64,000 nt of DNA from Streptomyces sp. SAJ15 (GCF_007595705.1 NZ_NISY01000007.1:310001-374000); one strand, 5' to 3'. Shown: positions 41,517 to 50,321, counted from the stretch's first letter. Notes: generated by a model not told the origin, from the sequence alone. Program-made: numbers and translations.

Positions 41517-41915
41517 CTACTGGTTCGCGTTCTCGCCGCGGTAGTACTCGAAGACCCAGCCGAAGAGACCAATCATGATCATCGGGGCCGAGAAGTAGAG
41601 CAGCCACCAGCCGAAGACGACGCCCATGAAGGCGAGCGCGCCACCGACCGCCAGCGACAGCGGCTGCCAGCTGTGCGGGGAGAAGAAGCCCAGCTCACCG
41701 GCGTCGTCGGCGACCTCGGCGTCCTTACGGTCCTGCGCCCCGGTGTCCACCCGGCGAGCCGTGAAGGCCAGGTAGTAACCGATCATGATGCAGAGACCGA
41801 AGGCCAGGAACAGCGCGGTGGTGCCGGCAGGCTCCTTCGACCAGACGCCGTAGACCACGGCCATCACGAGGACGAAGACGGAGAGCCAGATGAACATCCG
41901 GCCTTGGACCTTCAC
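41517..41915 (-). CDS. ctaF: Cytochrome c oxidase subunit IV (actinobacterial type)
   Basis: 132 residues with four hydrophobic helices (MFIWLSVFVLVMAVVYGVW; TTALFLAFGLCIMIGYYLAF; LSLAVGGALAFMGVVFGWWLLYF; MIMIGLFGWVFEYY). Actinobacteria-specific small subunit of the aa3 oxidase. GTG start at 41,915 overlaps the ctaD stop by 4 bp (GTGA), so it is translated by coupling from ctaD. If ctaD truly ends early from a frameshift, coupling to this gene would be lost. Confidence 0.94.
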   Translation of the reverse strand: MKVQGRMFIWLSVFVLVMAVVYGVWSKEPAGTTALFLAFGLCIMIGYYLAFTARRVDTGAQDRKDAEVADDAGELGFFSPHSWQPLSLAVGGALAFMGVVFGWWLLYFSAPMIMIGLFGWVFEYYRGENANQ

Positions 41916-43568
41916 TTGCCGGCCTCCTTGCCGCCCGCGAGGGCCTTGTCATCGTCGCCCGCCCCGAGGTTCTCCAGCTGGTCGAGCGCCGCGATCTCCG
42001 GGTGGTGCAGGTCGAACGCCGGGGATTCGGAGCGGATCCGCGGCAGGGTGAGGAAGTTGTGCCGCGGCGGCGGGCAGGAGGTGGCCCACTCGAGCGAACG
42101 GCCGTAACCCCACGGGTCGTCGACCTCGATCTTCTTGCCGTACTTGGCGGTCTTCCAGACGTTGTAGAAGAACGGCAGGATCGACAGGCCCAGCAGGAAG
42201 GAGCTGACGGTCGAGATCATGTTCAGCGTGGTGAAGCCGTCGGCGGCCAGGTAGTCCGCGTAACGGCGGGCCATGCCCTCGGCGCCCAGCCAGTGCTGCA
42301 CCAGGAAGGTGCCGTGGAAGCCGATGAACAGCGTCCAGAACGTGATCTTGCCCAGCCGCTCGTCCAGCATCTTCCCGGTGAACTTCGGCCACCAGAAGTG
42401 GAAGCCGGCGAACATCGCGAAGACCACGGTTCCGAAGATCACGTAGTGGAAGTGCGCCACCACGAAGTACGAGTCCGAGACGTGGAAGTCCATCGGCGGC
42501 GAGGCCAGGATGACACCGGTCAGACCACCGAAGGTGAAGGTGATCAGGAAGCCGACCGCCCACAGCATGGGCGTCTCGAAGCTCAGGCTTCCCTTCCACA
42601 TCGTGCCGATCCAGTTGAAGAACTTGATACCGGTCGGAACCGCGATCAGGAACGTCATGAAGGAGAAGAACGGCAGCAACACGCCGCCCGTGACGTACAT
42701 GTGGTGGGCCCACACGGTCACCGACAGACCCGCGATCGAGATGGTCGCCGCGATGAGGCTGATGTAACCGAACATCGGCTTACGCGAGAACACCGGGATG
42801 ATCTCGGAGATGATGCCGAAGAACGGCAGCGCGATGATGTACACCTCGGGGTGGCCGAAGAACCAGAAGAGGTGCTGCCACAGCAGGGCACCGCCGTTGG
42901 CGGCGTCGAAGATGTGGGCGCCGAACTTGCGGTCCGCCTCCAGCGCGAAGAGCGCGGCGGCCAGCACCGGGAAGGCCAGCAGCACCAGCACACCGGTGAG
43001 CAGAACCGAGGATGGTGCCGAAGCCCGAGAAGGCCAGACCCATGATCCACATGTCGGCGCCGACGCCCGGCGAGCGGACCGCGTCCGACAGCGGGGAGTA
43101 GGCGAACCAGCCGAAGTCGGCCGCACCCTGCGGGGTGAGGAAGCCGCCGACCGCGATCAGCGAGCCGAACAGGTAGAGCCAGTAGGCGAACATGTTCAGC
43201 CGCGGGAACGCCACATCGGGCGCGCCGATCTGCAGCGGCATGATCCAGTTCGCGAAACCGGCGAACAGCGGGGTGGCGAACATCAGCAGCATGATCGTGC
43301 CATGCATGGTGAACGCCTGGTTGAACTGCTCGTTCGACATGATCTGCGTGCCGGGACGGGCCAGCTCGGCGCGCATGAAGAGCGCCATCACGCCGCCGAT
43401 GCAGAAGAACGCGAACGACGTGACCAGGTAGAGCGTGCCGATCGTCTTGTGGTCCGTGGTGGTCAGCCACTTGACGACGACATTCCCGGGCTGCTTACGG
43501 CGCACCGGCAACTCTTCCTCGTAGGAGGCGGTTGCGTCGGCACCCTGAGATTCGTTGAGGATGCTCAC
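41912..43568 (-). pseudogene. ctaD: Cytochrome c oxidase subunit I, frameshifted by an apparent 83-nt deletion
   Basis: Heme a/a3-CuB subunit of the terminal oxidase. From GTG 43,568 the product reads normally through WLTTTDHKTIGTLY, MHGTIMLLMF and MGLAFSGFGTILG, then shifts at about 43,003-43,007. From there another frame continues normally as VLLTGVLVLLAFPVLAAAL, with GHPEVYIIALPFFG, HHMYVTGG and VVAHFHYV (CuB and heme ligands). Homologues have 27 residues between ILG and VLLTG (ending MFRMPIFTWN); they are missing. Restoring 83 nt gives 1,740 nt, 579 residues, the usual size. It overlaps ctaC and ctaF by 4 bp each. Real mutation or assembly error cannot be told from this sequence. Confidence 0.9.
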
Positions 43569-44572
43569 TTTTGCTTGGTCTCCGCGTTCTTGGCGGGTTC
43601 CGTCTGCTCGATGCCGGACGGGATGAAGCCGGTCTGGCCCTTCTTCTTCAGGTCCTGGAGGTGCTCGCGGTACTCCTTGGGCGAGACGACCTTGACGTTG
43701 AAGAGCATGCGGGAGTGGTCCACGCCGCAGAGTTCGGCGCACTTGCCCATGAAGGTGCCCTCCTTGTTGGGGGTCACCTGGAAGCGGTTGGTGTGGCCCG
43801 GGATCACGTCCTGCTTCATCAGGAACGGGATCACCCAGAAGGAGTGGATCACGTCACGCGAGGTCAGGATGAACTCGACGGTCTCGCCCTTGGGCAGCCA
43901 CAGCGTCGGACCGGGGCTCGGGTTGCCCGGGGTCTTCTCGCCCGGGGTGCCGACCTCGTAGACGCCGTCCACGCCCGCGGGCAGGGTGGCCATCATCCGG
44001 TCCGGAATGTTGGAGATGTTCTCCGGCGGGGTGTTCGCCTTGGGGAGCTTCTGGCCCTCCTTGGCTTCCTTGTACGTGTAGCCCGTGGACTTGTTGCCGT
44101 CCACGTTCTCCAGGTAGTTGAAGCCCCAGCTCCACTGGAAGCCCACGACGTTGACGACGTGGTCGGGCTTCTTGTCGACCTTGAGGAGCTCGTTCTCATC
44201 GCGCGCGGTGAAGTAGAAGAGCACCGAGACGATGATGATCGGGACCACGGTGTACAGCGCCTCGATCGGCATGTTGTACCGGGTCTGCGGAGGAACCTCG
44301 ACCTTGGTCCGGCTGCGCCGGTGGAAGATGACGCTCCACAGGATCAGGCCCCAGACCAGAACGCCCGTGGCGAGCGCAGCCGCCCACGAGCCCTGCCACA
44401 GGGAGAGGATCCGCGGCGCCTCTTCGGTGACGGGGTCGGGCATCCCGAGGTTGGGGAAGTCCTTAGATGTGCAACCGGTGGCGGTCGCCAGGACCATGCC
44501 CGCGGCCAGCGCCTGCAGCAGCTTCCGCCGCACCGGGCGCCGCGACGAGCGGTCGGAGCCGTTGGGACTCAC
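43565..44572 (-). CDS. ctaC: Cytochrome c oxidase subunit II
   Basis: Holds the dinuclear CuA centre that receives electrons from QcrC. GTG start at 44,572 with GGAAGG 7 nt upstream; 335 residues. Lipobox ATATGCTSK marks a lipoprotein N-terminus, followed by two membrane helices (residues 60-125) and the cupredoxin domain with HSFWVIP and CAELCGVDHSRM supplying CuA ligands (two Cys, two His, Glu, Met). An actinobacterial insert (about 165-220) separates strands of the copper domain. First gene of ctaC-ctaD-ctaF; the stop overlaps ctaD by 4 bp. Confidence 0.96.
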   Translation of the reverse strand: MSPNGSDRSSRRPVRRKLLQALAAGMVLATATGCTSKDFPNLGMPDPVTEEAPRILSLWQGSWAAALATGVLVWGLILWSVIFHRRSRTKVEVPPQTRYNMPIEALYTVVPIIIVSVLFYFTARDENELLKVDKKPDHVVNVVGFQWSWGFNYLENVDGNKSTGYTYKEAKEGQKLPKANTPPENISNIPDRMMATLPAGVDGVYEVGTPGEKTPGNPSPGPTLWLPKGETVEFILTSRDVIHSFWVIPFLMKQDVIPGHTNRFQVTPNKEGTFMGKCAELCGVDHSRMLFNVKVVSPKEYREHLQDLKKKGQTGFIPSGIEQTEPAKNAETKQK

Positions 44573-44898
44573 GTAGCGCCTTCCCGAGAGTCTCGCCCGC
44601 GCGGCCGGCTGCGGCCGTCTCGCTGGTCGGTCGCCGGCCCGGTGCGGGCAGGGGTTTGGATGTTTATGCGGACCAAACCCTACTGGACGCCTTTTAGGGC
44701 CGCGCGGGGAGGGTGCCCAACGCGCCGGACCAGTCCCCGAAGGGGTGGAAGCACCGCCTCCGCGGGCGCTCGCGCCACGGACGGCCCAGCGCTGACGGTG
44801 CGTCGCCGCGGCCCGCGACGGGGGCAGCGCCGACGATAGCGGACGGCCGGGCACGGCGGGCGGGACGCGCGGAAGGAAGGAGGAGTTAGGTTGCCTAC
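44573..44898. promoter_or_regulatory. Divergent promoter region between ctaC and the desulfurase gene
   Basis: Contains a minus-strand TAGGGT -10 candidate at 44,677-44,682 in an AT-richer patch (44,655-44,700), about 105 bp upstream of ctaC, implying a long ctaC leader. Toward the right a GGAAGGAAGGAGGAG purine run (about 44,870-44,884) serves as ribosome site for the desulfurase. No gene supported. Confidence 0.45.
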
Positions 44899-46314
44899 GT
44901 GCCCTACTTCGACGCCGCCTCCTCCGCGCCCCTGCACCCGGTCGCCCGCCAGGCGCTGCTCGCCGCCCTCGACGAGGGCTGGGCGGACCCGGCCCGGCTC
45001 TACCGCGAGGGGCGCCGGGCCCGGCTGCTGCTGGACGCCGCGCGGGAGACGGCCGCCGAGGCGGTCGGCTGTCGCCCGGACGAGCTCGTCTTCACCCCTT
45101 CGGGTACCCGGGCCCTGCACGACGGCATCGCCGGCGCGCTCGCCGGGCGGCGGCGGACCGGCCGCCATCTCGTCGTGTCCGCGGTGGAGCACTCCGCGGT
45201 GCTGCACGCCGCCGACGCGCACGAGGCCGCCGGCGGGACCGTGGCCCGGGTGGCGGTGGACCGCGCCGGCCGGGTCGCGCCCGGCACCTTCGCGGCGGCC
45301 CTGCGGGACGCCCCCGGGCCGGTGGCGCTCGCCTGTCTCCAGTCCGCCAACCACGAGGTCGGCACGGTGCAGCCGGTGGCCGAGGTCGCCGAGGAGTGCC
45401 GGGAGGCGGGCGTCCCGCTGCTCGTGGACGCCGCCCAGTCGCTGGCCTGGGGCCCGGTCGACGCCCCATGGTCGCTGCTGACCGGCAGCGCCCACAAGTG
45501 GGGCGGCCCGGCCGGCGTCGGGCTGCTCGCCGTCCGCAAGGGCGTGCGCTTCGCGGCCTTCGGCCCGGCCGACGAGCGCGAGTCCGGGCGCGCGCCCGGC
45601 TTCGAGAACCTCCCCGCCATCGTCGCCGCCGCGGCCTCCCTGCGAGCCGTGCGACAGGAGGCCGCCGCCGACGCGGAGCGGCTGCGCGCGCTGGTCGACC
45701 GGATCCGGGCCCGCGTGCCCGAGCTGGTGCCCGACGTGGAGATCGTCGGCGACCCCGAGCGGCGCCTGCCCCACCTGGTCACCTTCTCCTGCCTCTACGT
45801 CGACGGCGAGGCGGTCCTGCACGAGCTCGACCGCGCGGGATTCTCCGTCTCCTCCGGCTCCTCCTGCACCAGCAGCACCCTCACGCCCAGCCATGTGCTG
45901 CGCGCGATGGGCGTGCTCTCCGAGGGCAACATCCGCGTTTCACTGCCGCTGGGCACGGCGGACCAGGACGTCGAGCGGTTCCTGGCGGTGCTGCCGGGAG
46001 TGGTCGCGGGGGTGCGGGAGCGGTTGGGCGCGCCCGCGGCTGCGCCTGCGGCGGGCGGGGCCGGGCCGATGGAGGCGCCGGAGGCCGCGGCGGACGAGTT
46101 CGTGGTCGATTCGCTCGGCAAGCGGTGCCCGATCCCCGTCATCGAACTGGCCAAGGTGATCGACGACGTGCCGGTCGGCGGTGTGGTGGTCGTCCTCTCC
46201 GACGACGACGCCGCCCGCCTCGACATCCCCGCCTGGTGCGCCATGCGCGGCCACGACTATCTCGGTGAGACGGCCGCCGAACGGGGAACGGCGTATCGAG
46301 TCCGCCGGGTCTGA
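44899..46314 (+). CDS. Cysteine desulfurase fused to a TusA-type sulfur carrier
   Basis: 471 residues. The N-terminal 370 are an IscS/NifS-type PLP enzyme: YFDAASSAPLHPVAR, TPSGTRALHDG, VEHSAVLHAA, QSANHEVGTVQP, VDAAQSLAWGPVD, GSAHKWGGPAGVG (Schiff-base Lys) and catalytic Cys323 in SSGSSCTSS. After an Ala/Gly/Pro linker comes a complete TusA domain (about 400-471) with the persulfide-accepting Cys410 in KRCPIPVIELAK. Donor and acceptor in one chain would pass sulfur internally before delivery to tRNA, cofactor or Fe-S pathways. GTG start after a purine-rich ribosome site. It is divergent from ctaC. Confidence 0.92.
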   Translation: MPYFDAASSAPLHPVARQALLAALDEGWADPARLYREGRRARLLLDAARETAAEAVGCRPDELVFTPSGTRALHDGIAGALAGRRRTGRHLVVSAVEHSAVLHAADAHEAAGGTVARVAVDRAGRVAPGTFAAALRDAPGPVALACLQSANHEVGTVQPVAEVAEECREAGVPLLVDAAQSLAWGPVDAPWSLLTGSAHKWGGPAGVGLLAVRKGVRFAAFGPADERESGRAPGFENLPAIVAAAASLRAVRQEAAADAERLRALVDRIRARVPELVPDVEIVGDPERRLPHLVTFSCLYVDGEAVLHELDRAGFSVSSGSSCTSSTLTPSHVLRAMGVLSEGNIRVSLPLGTADQDVERFLAVLPGVVAGVRERLGAPAAAPAAGGAGPMEAPEAAADEFVVDSLGKRCPIPVIELAKVIDDVPVGGVVVVLSDDDAARLDIPAWCAMRGHDYLGETAAERGTAYRVRRV

Positions 46315-46434
46315 CCCCTCCCCCGGCGCGCGTGCGCGTGCGCGTGGGCACCCCCTCGGTCCGCCAACCGCTGAGGCGGCTTCGGCACCGCCGGGCCGCC
46401 GCGGTCTCGCCTGATCGAGGGAGGCGGGTGTGGC

Positions 46435-46464
46435 GAGGGGCGGGCCCCCGCGGGCCCGCCCCTC
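46435..46464. terminator. Bidirectional terminator, 13-bp stem
   Basis: GAGGGGCGGGCCC (46,435-46,447) pairs perfectly with 46,452-46,464 around loop CCGC, followed by TTGCTTT on the plus strand. It lies between the convergent desulfurase and adenosine kinase genes. Confidence 0.85.
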
Positions 46465-46484
46465 TTGCTTTCGTGTGCCCGGGG

Positions 46485-47459
46485 TCAGGACAGGCGGGCC
46501 TGGACCTCGGCGGCGGCCTCGTGGCCGTACGCCTTGGCGAAGCGGTCCATGAAGTGGCCGCGACGGAGCTCGTACTCCTGGGTGCCCAGGGTCTCGATGA
46601 CGAGGGTGGCGAGCATGCAGCCGATCTGGGCGGCGCGCTCGAGGGAGAGGTCCCAGGAGAGGCCGGCGAGGAAGCCGGCGCGGAAGGCGTCGCCGACACC
46701 GGTCGGGTCGACCTTGGCCTCCTCCTCCGGGCAGCCCACCACGATCGGCTCCTCGCCGACGCGCTCGATCCGCACGCCCTGCGCGCCCAGCGTGGTCACG
46801 CGGGTGCCGACCTTGGCCAGGATCTCGTCCTCGGTCCAACCGGTCTTGGCCTCGGTGAGCGCCTTCTCGTACTCGTTGGTGAAGAGGAACCGCGCGCCCT
46901 CGATCAGCCGACGGATGTCGTCGCCGTCCATGCGCGCCAGCTGCTGGGAGGGGTCCGCGGCGAAGGGGATGCCCCGGGAGCGGCACTCCTCGGTGTGGCG
47001 GACCATGGCCTCCGGGTCGTCCGCGCCGATGAGGACCAGGTCCAGCCCGCCGACGCGGTCGGCGACCGGCTGGAGCTCGATCAGTCGGGCCTCGCTCATC
47101 GCGCCGGTGTAGAAGGACGCGATCTGGTTGTGGTCGGTGTCCGTGGTGCAGACGAAGCGCGCGGTGTGCAGCACCTCGGAGATGCGGACGGAGGACGTGT
47201 CCACCCCGTGCCGCTCCAGCCAGGCGCGGTACTCGGCGAAGTCGGAGCCGGCGGCGCCGACCATGACCGGGCGCAGACCGAGCACGCCCATGCCGAAACA
47301 GATGTTGGGGGCGACGCCGCCGCGGCGGACGTCGAGGGTGTCCACGAGGAAGGACAGGGAGACCGTATGCAGCTGGTCGGCGACCAGCTGATCGGCGAAA
47401 CGGCCGGGGAAGGTCATCAGGTGGTCGGTGGCGATGGAGCCGGTGACTGCGATACGCAC
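46485..47459 (-). CDS. adoK: Adenosine kinase (PfkB family)
   Basis: Phosphorylates adenosine to AMP in purine salvage. 324 residues, the same length as mycobacterial AdoK, which it resembles along the whole chain: MRIAVTGSIATDHLMTFPGRF, LDVRRGGVAPNICFGMGVLG, TTDTDHNQIASFYTGAM, AADPSQQLARM, FLFTNEYEKAL and the anion-hole/catalytic DPTGVGDAFRAGFLAGL. In mycobacteria this gene is also close to ctaC. It could also act on related nucleosides. Divergent from a small unknown gene; an imperfect palindrome (CTACCTGATAGTAG near 47,544) sits between the starts. Confidence 0.9.
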   Translation of the reverse strand: MRIAVTGSIATDHLMTFPGRFADQLVADQLHTVSLSFLVDTLDVRRGGVAPNICFGMGVLGLRPVMVGAAGSDFAEYRAWLERHGVDTSSVRISEVLHTARFVCTTDTDHNQIASFYTGAMSEARLIELQPVADRVGGLDLVLIGADDPEAMVRHTEECRSRGIPFAADPSQQLARMDGDDIRRLIEGARFLFTNEYEKALTEAKTGWTEDEILAKVGTRVTTLGAQGVRIERVGEEPIVVGCPEEEAKVDPTGVGDAFRAGFLAGLSWDLSLERAAQIGCMLATLVIETLGTQEYELRRGHFMDRFAKAYGHEAAAEVQARLS

Positions 47460-47636
47460 GGCGTGTCTGCTCCTGTGGGCTACGGAAAAAAGGGACGCTC
47501 TACGCTACCGGGTCCCAGGCCCCGCGTTCGAATGGCCGAAACTACCTGATAGTAGATCTTTTCCCCCGGGGATACCGTGCATACGGTGCCACTCAAGGGC
47601 CCACGTCGGCGTGGGTCCCCCAGACCGGGAGTCGAG

Positions 47637-47852
47637 ATGCCCAAGCGAGCCACCCCCGCCCCGCCCTCGATCGCCGCCGAGCCGGAGTCGTTGGACCAGC
47701 TGCGAGGCGACTGTGCGCGGATGGCTCCGCACTGGCGGAACGCCGTGCGGCGGTCCCCGGCGCCGCCCGTCGCCCTGTCCCGGATCCGCGGGGTGACGGT
47801 GCCCTCGAAGTCCGCGCATCTGCTGGACGGTATGTCCGAATACGGCGACTGA
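47637..47852 (+). CDS. Small protein of unknown function
   Basis: 71 residues from ATG 47,637 with GGGAG 5 nt upstream. Composition is ordinary for a Streptomyces protein (EPESLDQLRGDCARMAPHWRNAVRRSPAPP, VTVPSKSAHLLDGMSEYGD), and codon third positions are G/C-rich. No domain recognised. A GGG-CCCAC/GTGGG-CCC hairpin (about 47,598-47,620) precedes it. It might share a transcript with the membrane protein gene at 47,991. Confidence 0.5.
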   Translation: MPKRATPAPPSIAAEPESLDQLRGDCARMAPHWRNAVRRSPAPPVALSRIRGVTVPSKSAHLLDGMSEYGD

Positions 47853-47907
47853 CCACCCGTCCGCGCGCCGGACGCCCGAGGCCCGTCGAGACACCACGGG
47901 AACCGCA

Positions 47908-47985
47908 CGCTCCTTCGCACCGTCCCACCGGCGTCCCCCTTGCGGGGGACAGAGCCGTACACATTCAGCGGAGTGCGAAGGAGCG
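47908..47985 (+). promoter_or_regulatory. RNA helix sequestering the ribosome binding site of the next gene
   Basis: CGCTCCTTCGCA (47,908-47,919) is perfectly complementary to TGCGAAGGAGCG (47,974-47,985), which contains the AAGGAG ribosome site 8 nt before the GTG at 47,991. An inner GTCCCC/GGGGAC hairpin (47,933-47,950) lies in the loop. In the closed form translation would be blocked. Confidence 0.62.
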
Positions 47986-47990
47986 GAACG

Positions 47991-49628
47991 GTGAGCACCA
48001 GCACCGAGGACACCCCGGAGACCCCGGAGACCCCCGATTCCCCCGACGGCGCCAGCTCGAAGCCGCGCCGGCGCTCGCCGCTGGTCATCGCCTCGGTGGC
48101 GGCGGCGGTGCTGCTCGCCGGGGGCGGCGGGGCGTACTGGGCGTCGACCGCGGGCGGCGACGACGATTCCGACGACCGGGGGGCGTCGCGGGGGGACTCC
48201 CCGAAGCCGCTGCCGCTCGACGGGTTCGCCCCCGGGGAGCGGCCCCCGAACGGGGGCGAGCAGGCGAAGCCGGGCATCGCGGTCGGCGAGCCCAACCCGT
48301 ACGGCGTCGTCTTCCGGGCCCGGGGCGAGCTTCCCCGAGGGCCCGAGACCGCGCCGGTCTATCTGCCCTCGGGCAAGGTCACCAAGGAGGAGGTGGCGCG
48401 GCTGGCGAAGGCGCTGGACGTGCCGGGCGCCCCGCGCTCCGATCACGGGGTGTGGCGGGTCGGGGGCACCCCGGACGCCTCGGGCCCGGAGCTCGAGGTG
48501 AGCCAGAAGGGGGCGGGCGCCTGGTCGTACTCCCGCTACGGCTCGCCCGGCGACTCCTCCTGCCTCGGCCAGAGCAGCTGCCCCTCCTACCGTGGCGGTG
48601 ACAAGAAGACCGACTCCGGGGACGCCGGCGGCGAGGACGAGCCGGTGTCCGAGGAGCGGGCCAGGAAGGCGGCCGAGCCGGTGCTGGAGGCGCTGGAGCT
48701 GGACGACGCCCGGATCGACGCGGGCGAGGTCCACGGCGCTCTCAGGGTGGTGAACGCCGACCCGGTGCTGGGTGGACTGCCCACCCACAACTGGCGGACC
48801 AGCCTGGAGGTGGCCGCGGACGGCCAGTTGGCGGCCGCCCGCGGGCTGCTGGCGCCGCTGGACAAGGGTGACGACTACCCGCTGGTGGACGCCTCGGAGG
48901 CGCTGGAGCAGCTCAACAAGGCCCGCTGGGGAGGCCACGTCCCGGGCGAGATCGGCGACTGCGCGACCGCGGTGCCCGCGGACAAGGACGGCACGACCGG
49001 AAAGGGCGACAAGGCCGACAAGAGCACCACGGACGACGACAAGGGCGGGGAGGGCGGCCAGGAGGGCGTCGCGCCCTGCGAGCCCGCGCCGGGCGGCAAG
49101 CCGGAGACGGCGCGCGTCGACAAGGCGACGGTGGGGCTGTCGGCGCAGTCCGTGGCCGGGCGGCCGGCTCTGGTGCCCTCGTGGCTGTTCACCGTGGAGT
49201 CCCCGGGCGCGCACGGCCAGAAGCGGTCCATGGTCTACGGCCAGCCGGCCGTCGAGCCCGCGTTCCTCACCTCGCCCCGCGGCGGCACCGACGAGGCGCG
49301 CGACCCCCGTGGCTCGGAGCCGGGGGCGCCGGGGCACTCCCCGTCCCGTGAGCCGGGGGCGGATGTGTCGCCGCGGGTCAACGCCTACGACGTCGACGGC
49401 AAGAAGCTCACCCTGCGCTTCTGGGGCGGGGTCTGCACCCGCTACTCGGCGTCCGCGGACGAGGCGTCCGGGCAGGTGAAGGTGGAGATCATCGGCAAGC
49501 CGACGCACCCGGGCCGTCCCTGCATCACACTCGCGGAGGAGGCCGAGGTGACGGTCGAGCTCGACCGGGCGCTGGGCGACCGCAAGGTGGTCGACGCCTC
49601 GAACGGCAAGGCGGTCCCGCGCGACTAG
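47991..49628 (+). CDS. Membrane-anchored extracytoplasmic protein, function unknown
   Basis: 545 residues from GTG 47,991. A charged cytoplasmic N-terminus of Thr-Pro-Glu repeats (TPETPETPDSPD) and KPRRR precede one membrane helix (LVIASVAAAVLLAGGGGAYW, about 47-66). The rest is extracytoplasmic, acidic and poor in Cys except four that could form two disulfides (SSCLGQSSCPS; GVCTRY with PCITL). Linkers rich in Asp/Lys/Gly are probably disordered. No recognised enzyme domain. Its ribosome site is caught in a strong RNA helix, so expression may be switched post-transcriptionally. Confidence 0.85.
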   Translation: MSTSTEDTPETPETPDSPDGASSKPRRRSPLVIASVAAAVLLAGGGGAYWASTAGGDDDSDDRGASRGDSPKPLPLDGFAPGERPPNGGEQAKPGIAVGEPNPYGVVFRARGELPRGPETAPVYLPSGKVTKEEVARLAKALDVPGAPRSDHGVWRVGGTPDASGPELEVSQKGAGAWSYSRYGSPGDSSCLGQSSCPSYRGGDKKTDSGDAGGEDEPVSEERARKAAEPVLEALELDDARIDAGEVHGALRVVNADPVLGGLPTHNWRTSLEVAADGQLAAARGLLAPLDKGDDYPLVDASEALEQLNKARWGGHVPGEIGDCATAVPADKDGTTGKGDKADKSTTDDDKGGEGGQEGVAPCEPAPGGKPETARVDKATVGLSAQSVAGRPALVPSWLFTVESPGAHGQKRSMVYGQPAVEPAFLTSPRGGTDEARDPRGSEPGAPGHSPSREPGADVSPRVNAYDVDGKKLTLRFWGGVCTRYSASADEASGQVKVEIIGKPTHPGRPCITLAEEAEVTVELDRALGDRKVVDASNGKAVPRD

Positions 49629-49707
49629 CCGCGGCCCGTGGGCGCGATACGGCCTGTGACGCTCGTTACGCCGCGTGGCGCTCGTACGGCGCCACGCGGC
49701 GCGCATA

Positions 49708-49749
49708 CGGCGATGGCGGTGGTCCCGGTCGGGACCACCGCCATCGCCG
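49708..49749. terminator. Bidirectional terminator, 19-bp perfect stem
   Basis: Arms 49,708-49,726 and 49,731-49,749 pair without a mismatch around the loop GGTC. This is among the strongest hairpins in the window and lies between the convergent membrane protein gene and the Fe-S carrier gene. Confidence 0.9.
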
Positions 49750-49803
49750 CTGTCCTACGGCTCCGCGACGCGGCCGGCTCGCCGATACGCGGGTACGCCG
49801 GGC

Positions 49804-50157
49804 TTAGCTGAAGGAGTCGCCGCAGGCGCAGGAGCCCGTGGCGTTCGGGTTGTCGATCGTGAAGCCCTGCTTCTCGATGGTGTCCACGAAGTCGATGGAG
49901 GCACCGCCCAGGTACGGGGCGCTCATCCGGTCGGTGACGACCTTCACACCGCCGAAGTCCTTGACCACGTCGCCGTCGAGCGAACGCTCGTCGAAGAAGA
50001 GCTGGTAGCGCAGGCCGGAGCAGCCGCCGGGCTGGACGGCGACGCGCAGCGCGAGGTCCTCACGGCCTTCCTGCTCCAGCAGGCTCTTGACCTTCGACGC
50101 GGCGGCGTCGGTCAGGATGATGCCCTCGGCATTGGTGGTCTCGTCCTGAACGGTCAT
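49804..50157 (-). CDS. A-type iron-sulfur cluster carrier (ErpA/IscA family)
   Basis: 117 residues from ATG 50,157. The three cluster ligands of A-type carriers are present: Cys in GGCSGLRYQL and the pair in GSCACGDSF at the C-terminus. It carries [2Fe-2S] or [4Fe-4S] clusters to apo-enzymes; quinolinate synthase NadA, encoded divergently 270 bp away, is itself a [4Fe-4S] enzyme and a plausible client. Ribosome site GGGAGAGAAG. Mycobacteria have the same gene next to the adoK region. Confidence 0.93.
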   Translation of the reverse strand: MTVQDETTNAEGIILTDAAASKVKSLLEQEGREDLALRVAVQPGGCSGLRYQLFFDERSLDGDVVKDFGGVKVVTDRMSAPYLGGASIDFVDTIEKQGFTIDNPNATGSCACGDSFS

Positions 50158-50321
50158 CTGCTTCTCTCCCGGGTTGTACGGACTGCTTGCCGTCGGCTCC
50201 AACCGGCGGCGCCCCGGATTCATTCCGGGAACGGCGATTTTCTCTCGCCATTCATGCTCGCACATCGCCGGGCGACCAGGAATGCGCCGCAGGAATGCGT
50301 CACATCGACGCGATGGCCATC

